From Omphalotus guepiniiformis (taxonomy: Eukaryota > Basidiomycota > Agaricomycetes > Agaricales > Omphalotaceae), in the NCBI GenBank assembly GCA_028554645.1, contig JAQOOI010000064.1:2046001-2110000 (forward strand): 64,000 nucleotides of DNA, read 5' to 3'. The notes under the pieces are model-generated. The model was not told where the DNA came from and made no database searches. It saw nothing but the letters and a program-made list of their open reading frames with translations. How positions within the stretch are numbered: position 1 is the stretch's first letter; every line of letters begins with the position of its first letter. Below, piece by piece: positions 11,928 to 22,963 of this stretch. The position numbers and the translations under genes were made by a program.

Positions 11928-14921
11928 ATGGCTCAGCCTTCCGTTCATCAGCTTTACAAGCGCTTAGAAACCGTCGGAAAAGGTGCTTATGGTTCGGTAT
12001 CGAAAGGCGTTCAAATCTCTACTGGCAATGTCGTCGCTCTCAAGATCATCAACCTCGATACCGCGGATGATGATGTGGAGGACATTCGAAGCGAGGTCGC
12101 CCTCCTGACTCAGCTCAGGGATGCGCCGAATGTTACCAAGTATTTCGGGTGTTATATGGATGGACCGAGGGTGTGGATCGTCATGGAGTTCGCGCAAGGA
12201 GGGAGCGTGTTGTCGTTGATGAAAGCGTCAAAGGATGGGTGCTTGGAAGAGAAATATATCTCGGTCATCATTCGGGAGGTTCTAATTGGCTTGAGTTATC
12301 TGCACAAGGTGCCGGTTATTCACAGAGACATGAAAGCTGCGAATGTCCTTGTCACTTCTTCAGGCAAGGTGATGATATGTGATTTTGGTGTTTCGGCACT
12401 ACTGGCGACGGCTTCGAGCAAGCGAAATACGCTGACTGGTACTCCGTATTGGATGGCACCGGAAGTAGTTCAGGCTACTCCAGCATATGATACCAAGGCA
12501 GATATTTGGAGTCTGGGTATCATGATATACGAGATGGTCAAAGGCAGCCCACCCCATTCAAATCTAGACAAATTCAAAGTGATGGATCTTATTCCGAGGG
12601 CAAAACCACCTCGTTTGTCGGAAACAGAAGCCGGGAAAGACATGCGCGATTTTATGGCGTTCTGTCTAAAGGAAACGCCGTCTGAAGTGAGTACTTCGAT
12701 GTGTATTGCCACAGATTGTTCGTTTATACCCATTTGATGCAGCGTCTTCCTGCTGATGAGTTATTGAAAACGAAATGGATCAAATCAATCGCCAAAGTTC
12801 CTGTATCGTTTCTGCAAGAGCCAGTTCGGCGCTTACAACAAGCAGGTCCCAGGGCTAGTCTCGCCGGACCGCTGGACTGGGAAGAAGAAGAGTATGTACT
12901 TTCCGCGCCTCCTCGCCTGAAAAATATTCAACCTCACGATTGTCAGGTTTGGGAGTCGGGATTTTGATAATGAAAGCTTATGGGAATTTGAAACCGTACG
13001 AGGCCGTTCGGCTGCACTTTCGTTCGGAGACGAACCGTCGTATGACGGTTTTGAAGAGAGCTCTGGTCACCCGCAAGCGACTATAAGAGCGGCTGCATCA
13101 ACTCCGCTACCCTCATCTCTACGCCTTATCTTCGGGGACGATAGCTCCCAGCAAAACACATTCCGTCCGCCTGTATTCAATCGGTCGGTGTCGCACAACA
13201 CACCTAGTCCTCCACGGACTGCATCCCCCACCAGATCACCACCTTCGGCTCGAGATCAGCCTATCAAGAGACCGCTGGCTTTGGATCTGAGCGATGATGA
13301 TTTTACAAAGAACACGTTTGTGTTCCCTCGTACTCCTCGTTCTCGGTTAAAGGTCGAGCAGACCTTGCCGGCTTCAGATGGTGACGTCGCCTCATCTGCG
13401 TCTATTCAAGATGATACAGAAGATGCAATTTCACCTGTAACAGATAAGAGTGAGGAGTCGACTTCTACAGCAGTGCGGTCCACACCAGCATACAAGGATA
13501 TTCGGTCTTCAAGAGGTCTACCGGATATTTCGATACCCCCATCTGTCGCTACTGAGACCTCTATCGACCTATCCAGTCCTCTTATTGCTGTCAATTCTCC
13601 ATCTCCGGGTCTTTCCTCCTCTACGCCAGATATGTCAGTGCCCTCAGGGACGAGGCCGTTAATGACTCGCAAGAGGTCGCAAAGCAACTCAGAAGGCTTA
13701 GTGACTCGAAAGGACGGACCCACCGACCAACGGGATACCAATATCAATCTTGCGTCCCCCGCATCCTTCCAATTCCCCGCATCCTCCAAGACACCCAAGT
13801 CTGGGACTTCTTCGCTTTCTACCGCCAAACCCCGCAACTCCCCGACCACACCGAGCTCGGCTGTGAGCGGAAATGCCCCAAGCTCGACCCTGTCTCAGCC
13901 AGTAGTCTCACCGAATGCGCACCAGACTACATATTCTCTCGATACATCGGCTTCTGGTAGACGTTTTGCAGGTGCTATGCCGCGCTCTCCTTCGATAATG
14001 AGAACGAGGTCGGCGACCGCACTCCCTGAGGCGGCGAAGATCAGCAGTGCTGCTGTTAGCCCAGCGCTTCCTTGGGGAAGCGCAACAGATGATCTGCCGC
14101 TTCTTCCTCCGGTCAAACCCTTTGCTGAGAAGAGAAGGAATAGGAGCGGAAGCGATTCTAGTACAACGGGGAAAAACGTCAATTTGGGTACACCTGGACT
14201 CAAAGACGTGTTAAAGGTTTCTCTTTCACTTTTGGTATGGTTGTAACTTGAGTACTCATATTCTTTCGCTTTTTAGATTCCGTCGTTATCATCAGAACAT
14301 CAATTGGGTCTCACCGATTTATTACCACCTTCTCCCTCAGCTATGGTCAATAACCGCATGTTCTCACCTTCACCAAGCCATCTTAATTCGTCGACCACGT
14401 TCAATACATCCACGACGACAACAACCCCGCAAGCAGGCTTTAAGGACACTGCTACTTCGACATTCGCCCTCGGGATTTTGAGGACCAGTTCTCCTCCATC
14501 TCTGGATCTTCGCTCCGCACCTCCTGATGCACCATCCTCAAGTATATACCCACCATATTCGTCTCATTCCCGATCTCATTCCCATCGTCCCTCGTCATCT
14601 TTTGCTTCCATATCGTCACTCACTGGCTCTTCGGTCTTGCCTGTGCTCAGGCCATTGGATTACCATATGCTGACCACAAAGGAGAGCACTCATGCTGAGC
14701 TGGCTCACACCATTGATGATCTATCAAGATGTTTGTCAGTCGTCGAAGCCGGGCTGAACAGTATGCTCGATACTGTCTATGCAGACACCATTGAAGAGGA
14801 GCAAGAAGAAATATCTGATGCCATTCTTCCCGAATCTTCGACATCAACTGAACCAGAATCATACTTCCCTGGGCCAAACTCGTTTCCTAATGGCAACAAA
14901 TCGATTTGGGTCAATGGGTAA
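11928..14921 (+). CDS. germinal-centre (Ste20/MST-like) Ser/Thr kinase
   Basis: Four exons (11928-12686, 12743-12891, 12947-14216, 14277-14921), 940 residues. The kinase domain occupies about residues 10-280: glycine loop GKGAYGSV, VALKIINLD (catalytic Lys), HRDMKAANVL (catalytic loop), DFGVSALL, and GTPYWMAPEV, the GCK-type activation segment. The remainder is a long Ser/Pro/Thr-rich, probably disordered region with a short helical acidic end. This architecture matches fungal Kic1/Nak1-type kinases of the MOR/RAM (Hippo-like) pathway that act above NDR kinases in polarity and septation; that assignment is inference from the domain order, and the long tail is not itself diagnostic. Confidence 0.88.
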
Positions 14922-15483
14922 TATTCCGAAGGGTCATTTTTCTACAAACATTTTACGCATGATTGAAAGATTATACTGCTTCTCTTTTTACTTTTTCTGC
15001 ACTGCTCGCATCACACTTCCATTGAAGAATTCTCTAGTCGGTAGCTCTGAATTCCTAGTAATTTATTGTTGTTACAAATTGTACTCTACATCATTCCCCC
15101 ACATTTTGATTAGTATGCATACCAGGGTTACTTTGTATTCCCAATCAGGACACTTTCTATCCTATTTTTTTTTTGTCTCGCAGGGATGAGCAGTGAGCTC
15201 TACGGAAGTCATGGAAGATAATCCAGGTTGGGTATTTGCTTTCTCTTGACGGACACTCCTCTATGATGGTCACGCACATTCCTGACTCCAGCTTGTCACA
15301 TCTCCACTTCTTCAACGAGTCACCATCTTACATCTGCGATAACTTACTGCTTCGATTGTAGGTGCCGTCAAAAAGTCAACATGGGGGAATATATAAAAGG
15401 GACTTGCTGAGCACCCTCCAATTCACTAAAACGATCATCCTCACCGACTGCATAGCACCTCTGAACCTGTTAACTTTGCAAGT
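14922..15483. other. intergenic region upstream of Argonaute A
   Basis: About 560 bases between the kinase stop and the Argonaute A start. Open frames here are short and AT-rich with no family signal. It contains a strong TATA box about 90 bases before the ATG. Confidence 0.5.
15389..15400 (+). promoter_or_regulatory. TATA box of Argonaute A
   Basis: ATATATAAAAGG lies about 85 bases upstream of the Argonaute A ATG. Housekeeping genes in this window mostly lack such a box, so Argonaute A may be inducible; this is inference. Confidence 0.5.
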
Positions 15484-18400
15484 ATGAGCGGGCGCCCTCA
15501 ATACAGAGGTAATCCTCGAGATACCAGTAAAGCGATGGCGGTCACAGTTCAAACTAATTGCTTCGAGATCAAGAGGTGCGTGTACGCGTATCGGAAGTCG
15601 CTTTCACTAGTATGACACGACGTTTTTTATAGGTTACCTCAACGAGAATATTTCCTTTATGACAGTACGCATCAAGTTCTGTTTCAAACTTGTCATTCTT
15701 CACTGATTTTCTGTCACAGTCAGTTGAGCTGGCTACTTATTAATGCGCAAGCGAGGCCGAACCCGAGTGGTATACTGATACATATATTGAATTTGGTAGG
15801 CTATCAGCCGGACGTCAGTAACTTTCGAAAACGACAGGAGCTATTCCATCAACTTCAAGTCAACATCGCGCCTCAAGTATTCAACCCGCGGGGTATCTAT
15901 GACGGGAAGGCGCTCATGTATGCGTCCCATCGCCTTCAGCTGCCTGCAGGGGGTTCAGGTTCAGTAAGTGGATGTTTATTCGTTGGAGTGCCTTGCTTAT
16001 TTCCATTCATGCACATAATAGTACTTGGTCGGTTTTTCTCAAAATAAGCCAGCAGTAGAGGGTGCTCGCGGAACGTACCGTATATCTCTCAAGCTCACCG
16101 CCGGCGAAACCATTCGACCATCGTAACTACGATCTTCTTATTCGTGTATTCATGGTCCTGAAGCTTGCCATGCTCTTGTTGTCAGCGATTTACAGAACCT
16201 TGTGAAGATGAAACCTGAAGGCGCGACCTTAAACATGACCACCGCTATGAACCTACTTCAACTTTTGATTTCTCAAGAAACCAATCAGTATATGACGTGT
16301 ACTTCGTGCCATTTCATGACTTATACACATCATTACTAGAAAATACGCTCATAAAGCGCATGCGTTCTTTTCGAGTTCTGACACAACCTATGTTGGACAG
16401 GGAATTGAACTCTGGCGAGGTTATTTCCAGTAAGTTTCGGTCTCACTGTGTTGCTAGAGTATTGCTGATCGTAGATATACAGATCTGTTCGACCAGGCAT
16501 TGGAAGAATGCTTATCAACATCGATACTACAGTCACTGCAATGTAAGTCTAGCGCAGCATTTGTCGTGGCGTATAAAAGTCTCTAAATATTTATATAGGA
16601 TCTGTGCCGGAAATTTGGTGGACTTGGCAATGCAAGTCTTGAACATCAAAAATGTACGAGATCTGGCATTGAACGAAACACAACAAAATTTCCATCGTCT
16701 TCGGAAGTTCTTGAACAATGTTCTGGTTGTTCTTGAAACTATCAACAGGACAAAAGTCATTCACGGGCTGATAGTCAATGCTGGAAACTACGAATTTCAG
16801 AACAGCGACGGTAGAACCGTGACTGTTGCGGTATGATACATCTGCTCTACGATGTACATATCTTAATGGTGCTTGCACAGGAACATTTCAGGGTCACCTA
16901 CAATCTCCATATCCGATATCCAGGAATTGTTGGTGTTCGCCTATCTACTCATGATGCCCCAAAGCAAATCGTCGTGCCCATGGAAATCTGTAAGGTGAAA
17001 GAAGGTCAATTTTTTAAGCAGAAACTTCCGGAGGCATGTACCCGCGATGCTGTCAAGTTTGCCACACTTCAACCTCAAGAACGGCTTAACGCAATCACTG
17101 GCAACGGCTCTCGATCTTCGAAAATGCAGTCACCTGTTAGGATCTTCAGGCTTTCTATGTACTCCTCTGACTACTGATATGCTGGCTGTAGATTACTAGC
17201 TATCAAAATTCAAGCTTCATAGTTGAATCCGGCATGCTCATTGATCAAAAACCAATCACAGTCCGGGGGCAGCTGTTGGCAGTGCCTAAAGTCAAGTTTG
17301 GGAAGAACAATGTTGTGCGCTATACTTATCCTTGTAATGACTTGTAAATCCTGACTATATGTAGGCGCCGCAGAACGGGAATTGGAATGTCGTCGGCCAG
17401 TGCTTGAAGAAGCCTGCTCCGCTTACTTGCTGGGCGTTGATCAATTTTGTAGAGGCATTTGGAAGTTCGCATCAGCTCAGTGAATTTGTAGAGGCGTTGA
17501 TGAGTTGTTGCAATAGTCTTGGTGAGTGCATTTTCAATGCCTGTGCTGATGAAATTGCTGACTCACTTGACGTAGGGATGGGTACGGTTCTTATCTTTTG
17601 CCAAGGATATATATACTCACAGTACACAGCTGTTTTTGAACCCGAAATCATACCTGGAGGGAACGGGCAAGCTGCAGAACGCGTAGGTGTCTTGTGCCCA
17701 TTGCGACTTCTTCAGTTCTGACATTTTATTTAGGTTCTAAATTCCGCGGTGACGGCACTCAAACGAAAGGTTCAGGAGAGTGGAGGAGCAATTGGAGCAG
17801 TCACACCGATCCTCGTTGTCATCTTGCCACAAAACGCTGCAGAGCTCCGGCAGCGAATCAAATTCTGGTCAGATATAACTGCTGGTGGGTCATTCTTTTT
17901 CATCTGTACTGTGAAATCATGCAAAAACATCTGCACAGGTATCCGCACACAGTGCTTGAGGGAACAGAAAGTGGCGCGCGCGAACAATCAATATTGGAAC
18001 AATATTGCTATCAAGTACGCTTCCGTTTGCATATCAGACAAAGTAAAGATTGACGTGTGATCAGGTTAAATGCTCGACTTGGGGGTTACAATTTCCTAGT
18101 TGATTCACCAGCCATAGCAAACCTAAAGCGAGGTGGTCGGTACATGATCATGGGTAATACTCACTATCCCTGTTCACTGTACATTGCTGATATGAAATTA
18201 TCCTAGGTGCTGACGTTGGTCATCCAGGTCCAGGCGTTCAACGGCCTTCTATAACCTCTCTTGTGTGGTCCCGAGATGCCGATGCTGTGTCGTACGTTGC
18301 CTTTACAGGCATTCAGCACCCTCGTATGGAGACTATCTCAAACTTGAAACAAATGGTGGAAGAGGCGATTGATCGCTTTGGTCAAATCAACAATGGCCCA

Positions 18401-19419
18401 CCAGTACAGATCTTCTTCTTTCGAGACGGAGTTTCAGAAGGAGAGTTCCAGACTGTCGCTCCCACCGAGATCAGGGCTATTGAAGGTACAGTGTCTTCCT
18501 CTGCGACTTGAAAATAACCCTCAGAATTAACGATTCATAGATGCAATCGAGGACATATGGAAAAAGCGGAATGTACACACATTGAAGCCAAAATTATCTT
18601 ATATCATCGTTGGTAAAAGGTCAGTCATAATTCATGCAGTGTTGAGCTCAATGCGCCCCGACTTACACGATTTGAGCCAGGCATCACATCGCATTCTTCC
18701 CTCAGCAGGGCACGTAAGTAGAGCTGTCTCCTTCCCTTCTCTGTTCTGATTGTTGGCGCTGTAGGCCAGCGCACGATGGTAAAGGCAATTGCGTGGCTGG
18801 ATTCGTGAACGATCGAGATGACCTCGGAAACCCATTGGCGATGGACTTTTACCTGCAGAGTCACGGAGCTATACAAGGCAGTAAGTTGTTGACATGATGA
18901 GTGAGCCTGGTACCTTAGTCTCACATGGATGCTTCAGCTTCCCGGTCAAGTCACTACACCGTTATCAAAGATGAAGTATACAACTTTGACCTTGCAAAGT
19001 ATGCTTGCATGGACACTCACCAATTGGTTTAATATCTGAGCTATTTGCATTAGAGTACAGGAACTCGCGTTCGCCCTATGTCACGTATACGCCAAGGCGA
19101 CGCGTTCGGTATCGATTCCTGCTCCCGTGTACTGTATGTTTCCGCACTTTTTGAAATTCCGATGAATGAACTGAGTCGTGTTTTACACAGATGCCGATGT
19201 ATGCTACCACTCTCCGTATAGCGCTGTAATTGACTAACCATTCTCACACAGCTCGTTTGCTCTCGAGTGGCATTCTACTTCTCACCGGCGTCGAATTTGC
19301 ATTTCAATTCAGATGCCTCGAGCACCGGATCGGGTAAGGACGCATTCAATATTGACGCATGGCAGGAAGAATTCAGACAGGTTAACAAGGCGGTTGCCCC
19401 CTCGATGTATTTCTTGTAG
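15484..19419 (+). CDS. AGO: Argonaute protein A
   Basis: About 24 exons with all junctions in phase, 868 residues; ends include 15484-15575, 15633-15664, 15800-15963, 16599-16830, 16881-17135, 18207-18485, 19054-19133, 19191-19198 and 19252-19419. N domain (LPQREYFLYD, GIYDGKALMY), linker (SVRPGIGRMLIN), PAZ (YPGIVGVRLSTHDAPK, VKFATLQPQERL), MID (LVVILPQNAAEL, RTQCL) and PIWI are all present. PIWI catalytic residues are visible: Asp in MGADVGHPG, Glu in HPRMETI, Asp in FFFRDGVSEG and Asp in VYYADL, a complete DEDD set, so slicing looks possible. It should bind small RNAs and silence complementary transcripts or transposons. Two micro-exons (6 nt at 17576-17581, 8 nt at 19191-19198) recur in Argonaute B. 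The MID pocket has LRQRIK where a Tyr is usual. The second intron (15665-15799, 135 nt) is long for this genome. Confidence 0.93.
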
Positions 19420-19790
19420 AATGTGAGATTTCAGATATATGTACAAAAAGATAACCTGTACCTACGCGTTACGGTTTACACGAAGATGCACTATTTTGTG
19501 CCTACTTGTAAATCTGCGCTAAAGCTCAGAAAACGAGAAGAACTGTGTACAGACTCGGTACTATGTCCCACTACTCCTACAACACAAAAACCAAGAGTAC
19601 AAGAAGAGAAAAAGTATAAAGATAATAAAGCAGCAACGATAGAACTCATCTCTGGCATAAGTCATGTGGAAGTAAAATAGTCATTCTGGCAGTGGAATGG
19701 TACGATTGTTTCCGAAGCTGCTCCTTTGCTAAAACGTTATCCAAGAAAAACACGGTAGATAGAGTGATAGAACATATATTCTCCTTCAAT
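19420..19790. other. 3' intergenic region (convergent genes)
   Basis: Space between the convergent Argonaute A and bZIP stops; no coding signal seen. Confidence 0.5.
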
Positions 19791-20648
19791 TCAGATCGTC
19801 TGCCCGGAATTATTCTGAGTAGCAGCCCCAGTGACACCCACAACCAAACCCTTCAACCAATTGTTCTCCCTCCGCAACGTCTCACATTCCTTCTCCAAAT
19901 CATTGACTTTGATTTCCAACTCTTTTGCCTTTGTCTCCAGAGCCATCTCACGCTCCTTCTTCCTCGCCCTGAATCGGGCACTAGCAGCTGTATTCCGCCG
20001 ACGCTTATCCTCTGCAGCAGAAAAAGGTGTTACAGATCTAGCGTCATCCGGAGAAACGATGGCCTCATTGGCAGCTTCGCCGGTAGATACGGATGTTTTA
20101 CGTGTACGAGGACGTTTCGCCGGGGGTGAAGAGGCATCCTCTCCCGTATGAGGGGTAGAGGTAGAGGATTGAGCGGGGGAAGGGATATTAGCGAAAGGTA
20201 GCAATCCGAATGTCGCAGAATGCTGTGCAAGAAGCTGAGCGAGAGAGGGGGCAGGCTGGGGAACCTGAGAGACATGGGGCTGTTGTAGGTTCCCTCCTGA
20301 TAGGTTCCCTGCTGCAGCTAAGCTAGCTAGAAAAGCCTGGAAGGTATCGAGATTGTCTGCAGGCTGTGGTTGAGACCACAAATTCGGGGACGCAGAGTTG
20401 AAGCCGCTGCTGGATGAGCGGCGCTTATCGGTACTCTTTGACTCCTCTTCCTTCTCTTCCCCTGATTCATCTTTCTCTTCTCCGCGTGTTAGTGTAGTAT
20501 GAGAACTCTCTTCGAGATTGAAGGGCAAACGGTGCCATATCTCAAGAGATGAGTCTATCTGAGAGGGGTCACCGGTAATCAGGTCGTGGGAGTCAGAGAC
20601 TGGTTGAGGAGCATAGACGACGTTGAGGCCGTCTAACGGGGAAGGCAT
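19791..20648 (-). CDS. bZIP transcription factor, Met4/Cys-3/Zip1-like
   Basis: A single open frame of 285 residues without introns. Residues 1-190 are acidic then Ser/Gln/Pro-rich, like an activation region, with a basic stretch PAKRPRTRK. The bZIP lies at about 215-275: basic region EDKRRRNTAASARFRARKK (the NxxAAxxxR core) followed by a leucine zipper (regular heptads in LETKAKELEIKVNDLEKE). The RRRNTAASARFR form is shared with fungal sulphur regulators (Met4, Cys-3, Zip1) rather than with Gcn4, so control of sulphur assimilation or cadmium response is the best guess. The transcript start lies in a region with no neighbour close by. Confidence 0.88.
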   Translation of the reverse strand: MPSPLDGLNVVYAPQPVSDSHDLITGDPSQIDSSLEIWHRLPFNLEESSHTTLTRGEEKDESGEEKEEESKSTDKRRSSSSGFNSASPNLWSQPQPADNLDTFQAFLASLAAAGNLSGGNLQQPHVSQVPQPAPSLAQLLAQHSATFGLLPFANIPSPAQSSTSTPHTGEDASSPPAKRPRTRKTSVSTGEAANEAIVSPDDARSVTPFSAAEDKRRRNTAASARFRARKKEREMALETKAKELEIKVNDLEKECETLRRENNWLKGLVVGVTGAATQNNSGQTI

Positions 20649-22963
20649 GCTGTAAGAGATGAAAAATGTTGTATGTCGAAAGTGCTAATGAAACCTGGTC
20701 TCGAGGAGATGGTCGTTGAAATCAAGAAAGAAGAAAATTGTATTTTGTAATTCAAAGTGGTGGAGAGCGCCGGGTAGATCCGGTCCGAAAGAATGTACCC
20801 GCATGATGTCCTTTGGCCTCCTTTGGCTATGTATTACGCAGATACTCAAAACTACATACACATTCTGTTTATCCCTTGGCCACATTTCGACTGCAGCGGC
20901 GCACGTAGAGGCGCACTCTTCTCGGTCGATGACTGAGATTATTGAGCAAGCTGCTTGTTCTTCATGATAGGGTCGCATCATGATCGATTGATGGGAACAA
21001 ACGCGCGCCTAAAGTCTTGCTTTGCCTGTCGTGCCACGGTGCCACTGACATATCGGAATCAACCTAGTTCATATTTAGGCCATGCCTTGCATCCCGCAAG
21101 ACACAAGGACCCTCTGCGTCTAGCGCAAAGGTGCAAAAGGGAGACGCGAGAGTGCTGCCGAGTCTTCAAAGGAGCTTTGCACATGTGAGATGAGGTATTG
21201 ATTGCCTACATCACTTCGTTCAGGACTACGCGCACTGGCAATGCCTGAGCAAGACGGCGTTCACAGAATCTACAGGTGCATGTACGACATCATTTGTAGA
21301 GTGAACAACTGGGAAAGCCACGGTAACTGTGACCATTTGTTTTCAGGAACACAAGTTGGTCTGCAGACCGTCTCTGGCGCGGAACTTGTTAATGCTGAGT
21401 TGGGTAAACTTTACTTCCATCTTCCTTCGAGCAAACTATAGACGGGATTCAATATTTGACTCTAAAGCAGGCTCTTACTCGATCTCATTCGCCACGCGTC
21501 ATATCTTCAAAACACGCAATGCTGAAGCCCTTGTCAATGTCCACGTTCAAGTTGGAGACTCTGTCAGGCTTGGTATTCATCAGCCTAAACTGGATCGGTA
21601 ATTACACCCTTTTCGGTTCGGCAGCTTGAATACGAGACCGCGCTGCTCCCAGGTGGCATAACTAATATTGCACTTGCAGTCGTACTCGCCAGAACGGCAT
21701 GAACTTTTACATGATACAAGGACTTCTTTTTCACTCACATCTGCTTTGATATCTCAGTTCCTCTGGGACTAGTACGGCTTTTTCTCCTCTCTATCGGGGA
21801 GGAAATCCCTGAATTTGCTTAATGGTGGCGCGAGGATGGAGTCCCTATTTCAAAATCGACGAGACTCTTTTCAATGAAACCATTATCAGAATGCTAATGT
21901 CGTAAGTGTAATCCCTTATCCTAAAGCTCAACAATTTTTGGCGACTTGTGTAGAAATCATCATACGATCAGATGCATATCTTGTCTTCAATGCCTGTGAC
22001 GAACTAAAAGATGGCGAGCTTCTATGTGGCGAACTTGAAATTCTGCCCGCGTACGGACCGATGCAAGGCAAGTTTTTTCTTTGACTTTTGTGTTGATGAT
22101 GGATGTCATTCATAGTTACAGACGATCCATGCATACAAAGCATACTGCATAATGTATGATTCAACACGAAGTTGCCGTGGTTCTATGAACGTGTGTCGAG
22201 ATGATCAACTATGTTCTCAACTACATATTCGAAGCAGACGAAACTATTTGATGCTCATCTCCTCCGTTCATATACTCATTCATCTACGAACTAGGGTGAC
22301 GATGACAATAACTTGACCTATCTTGGGGCCAAGGCCTGGACGGCCTTGATTGGAATGACGAGAGCAAAACGACGAACTTAAACCTAATACCAAGGAACAG
22401 CTAACGAACCGGGAAGTTTTCCAGGGTCATTCTCACCAGGACATCTACATGAGGCTGGAGAGAATGTTGCTGACAAGTCAAGTCGACACACATGCCCAAC
22501 ACAGACGAAGGTTCTCGTCAAGAGCAGGCTCTTGTTGCCGAGGTATGGGAAGAAATGGGGTCCATCGACGTAGGACTCGTGTCTCAAGGGGCCTAGCAAT
22601 AATAAAAGCCGATGTCCAACAGGTACTGAAGGCATTAATCGAGGTCACCTTATGACCATTGTTATCGCTTGCCTGGCTGGGTAGAGAACCTCCTGCTAGG
22701 AATGTATCGTATCTATTACGATTTTGAATGTAACTCGCACGAACAGGAGATAATCTGACGGGGCCGCCGCTATACTGTGGTGCAGCCTGCAGCAGCGGGA
22801 CAGAGCAGTGAGAGTTGCCTAGTTTATTATTTGAAGGTGATCCGGTAATAGCCGTGGCAGCCTCGTGGTATCAGCGTGTTGTTGATTGTCTGAGAGAGTA
22901 GAAATTGATTTCAGAAACATTATCCTTCCGTCCTCTCATCTCCTCAGGCTGAGGCCGACTGCG
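20649..22963. other. 2.3 kb without a recognised gene; coding-like fragments
   Basis: Holds the bZIP promoter and the EDC4 promoter. In the middle, exon-like plus-strand pieces occur: about 21339-21598 splices in phase across a 42-nt intron to read VGLQTVSGAEL...FATRHIFKTRN...VQVGDSVRLGI, and 21950-22068 reads as an open exon followed by CAAG|GCAAGT, a GC-type donor. I could not link them into one intact frame or name a family. It may be a fast-evolving or decaying gene. Confidence 0.35.
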
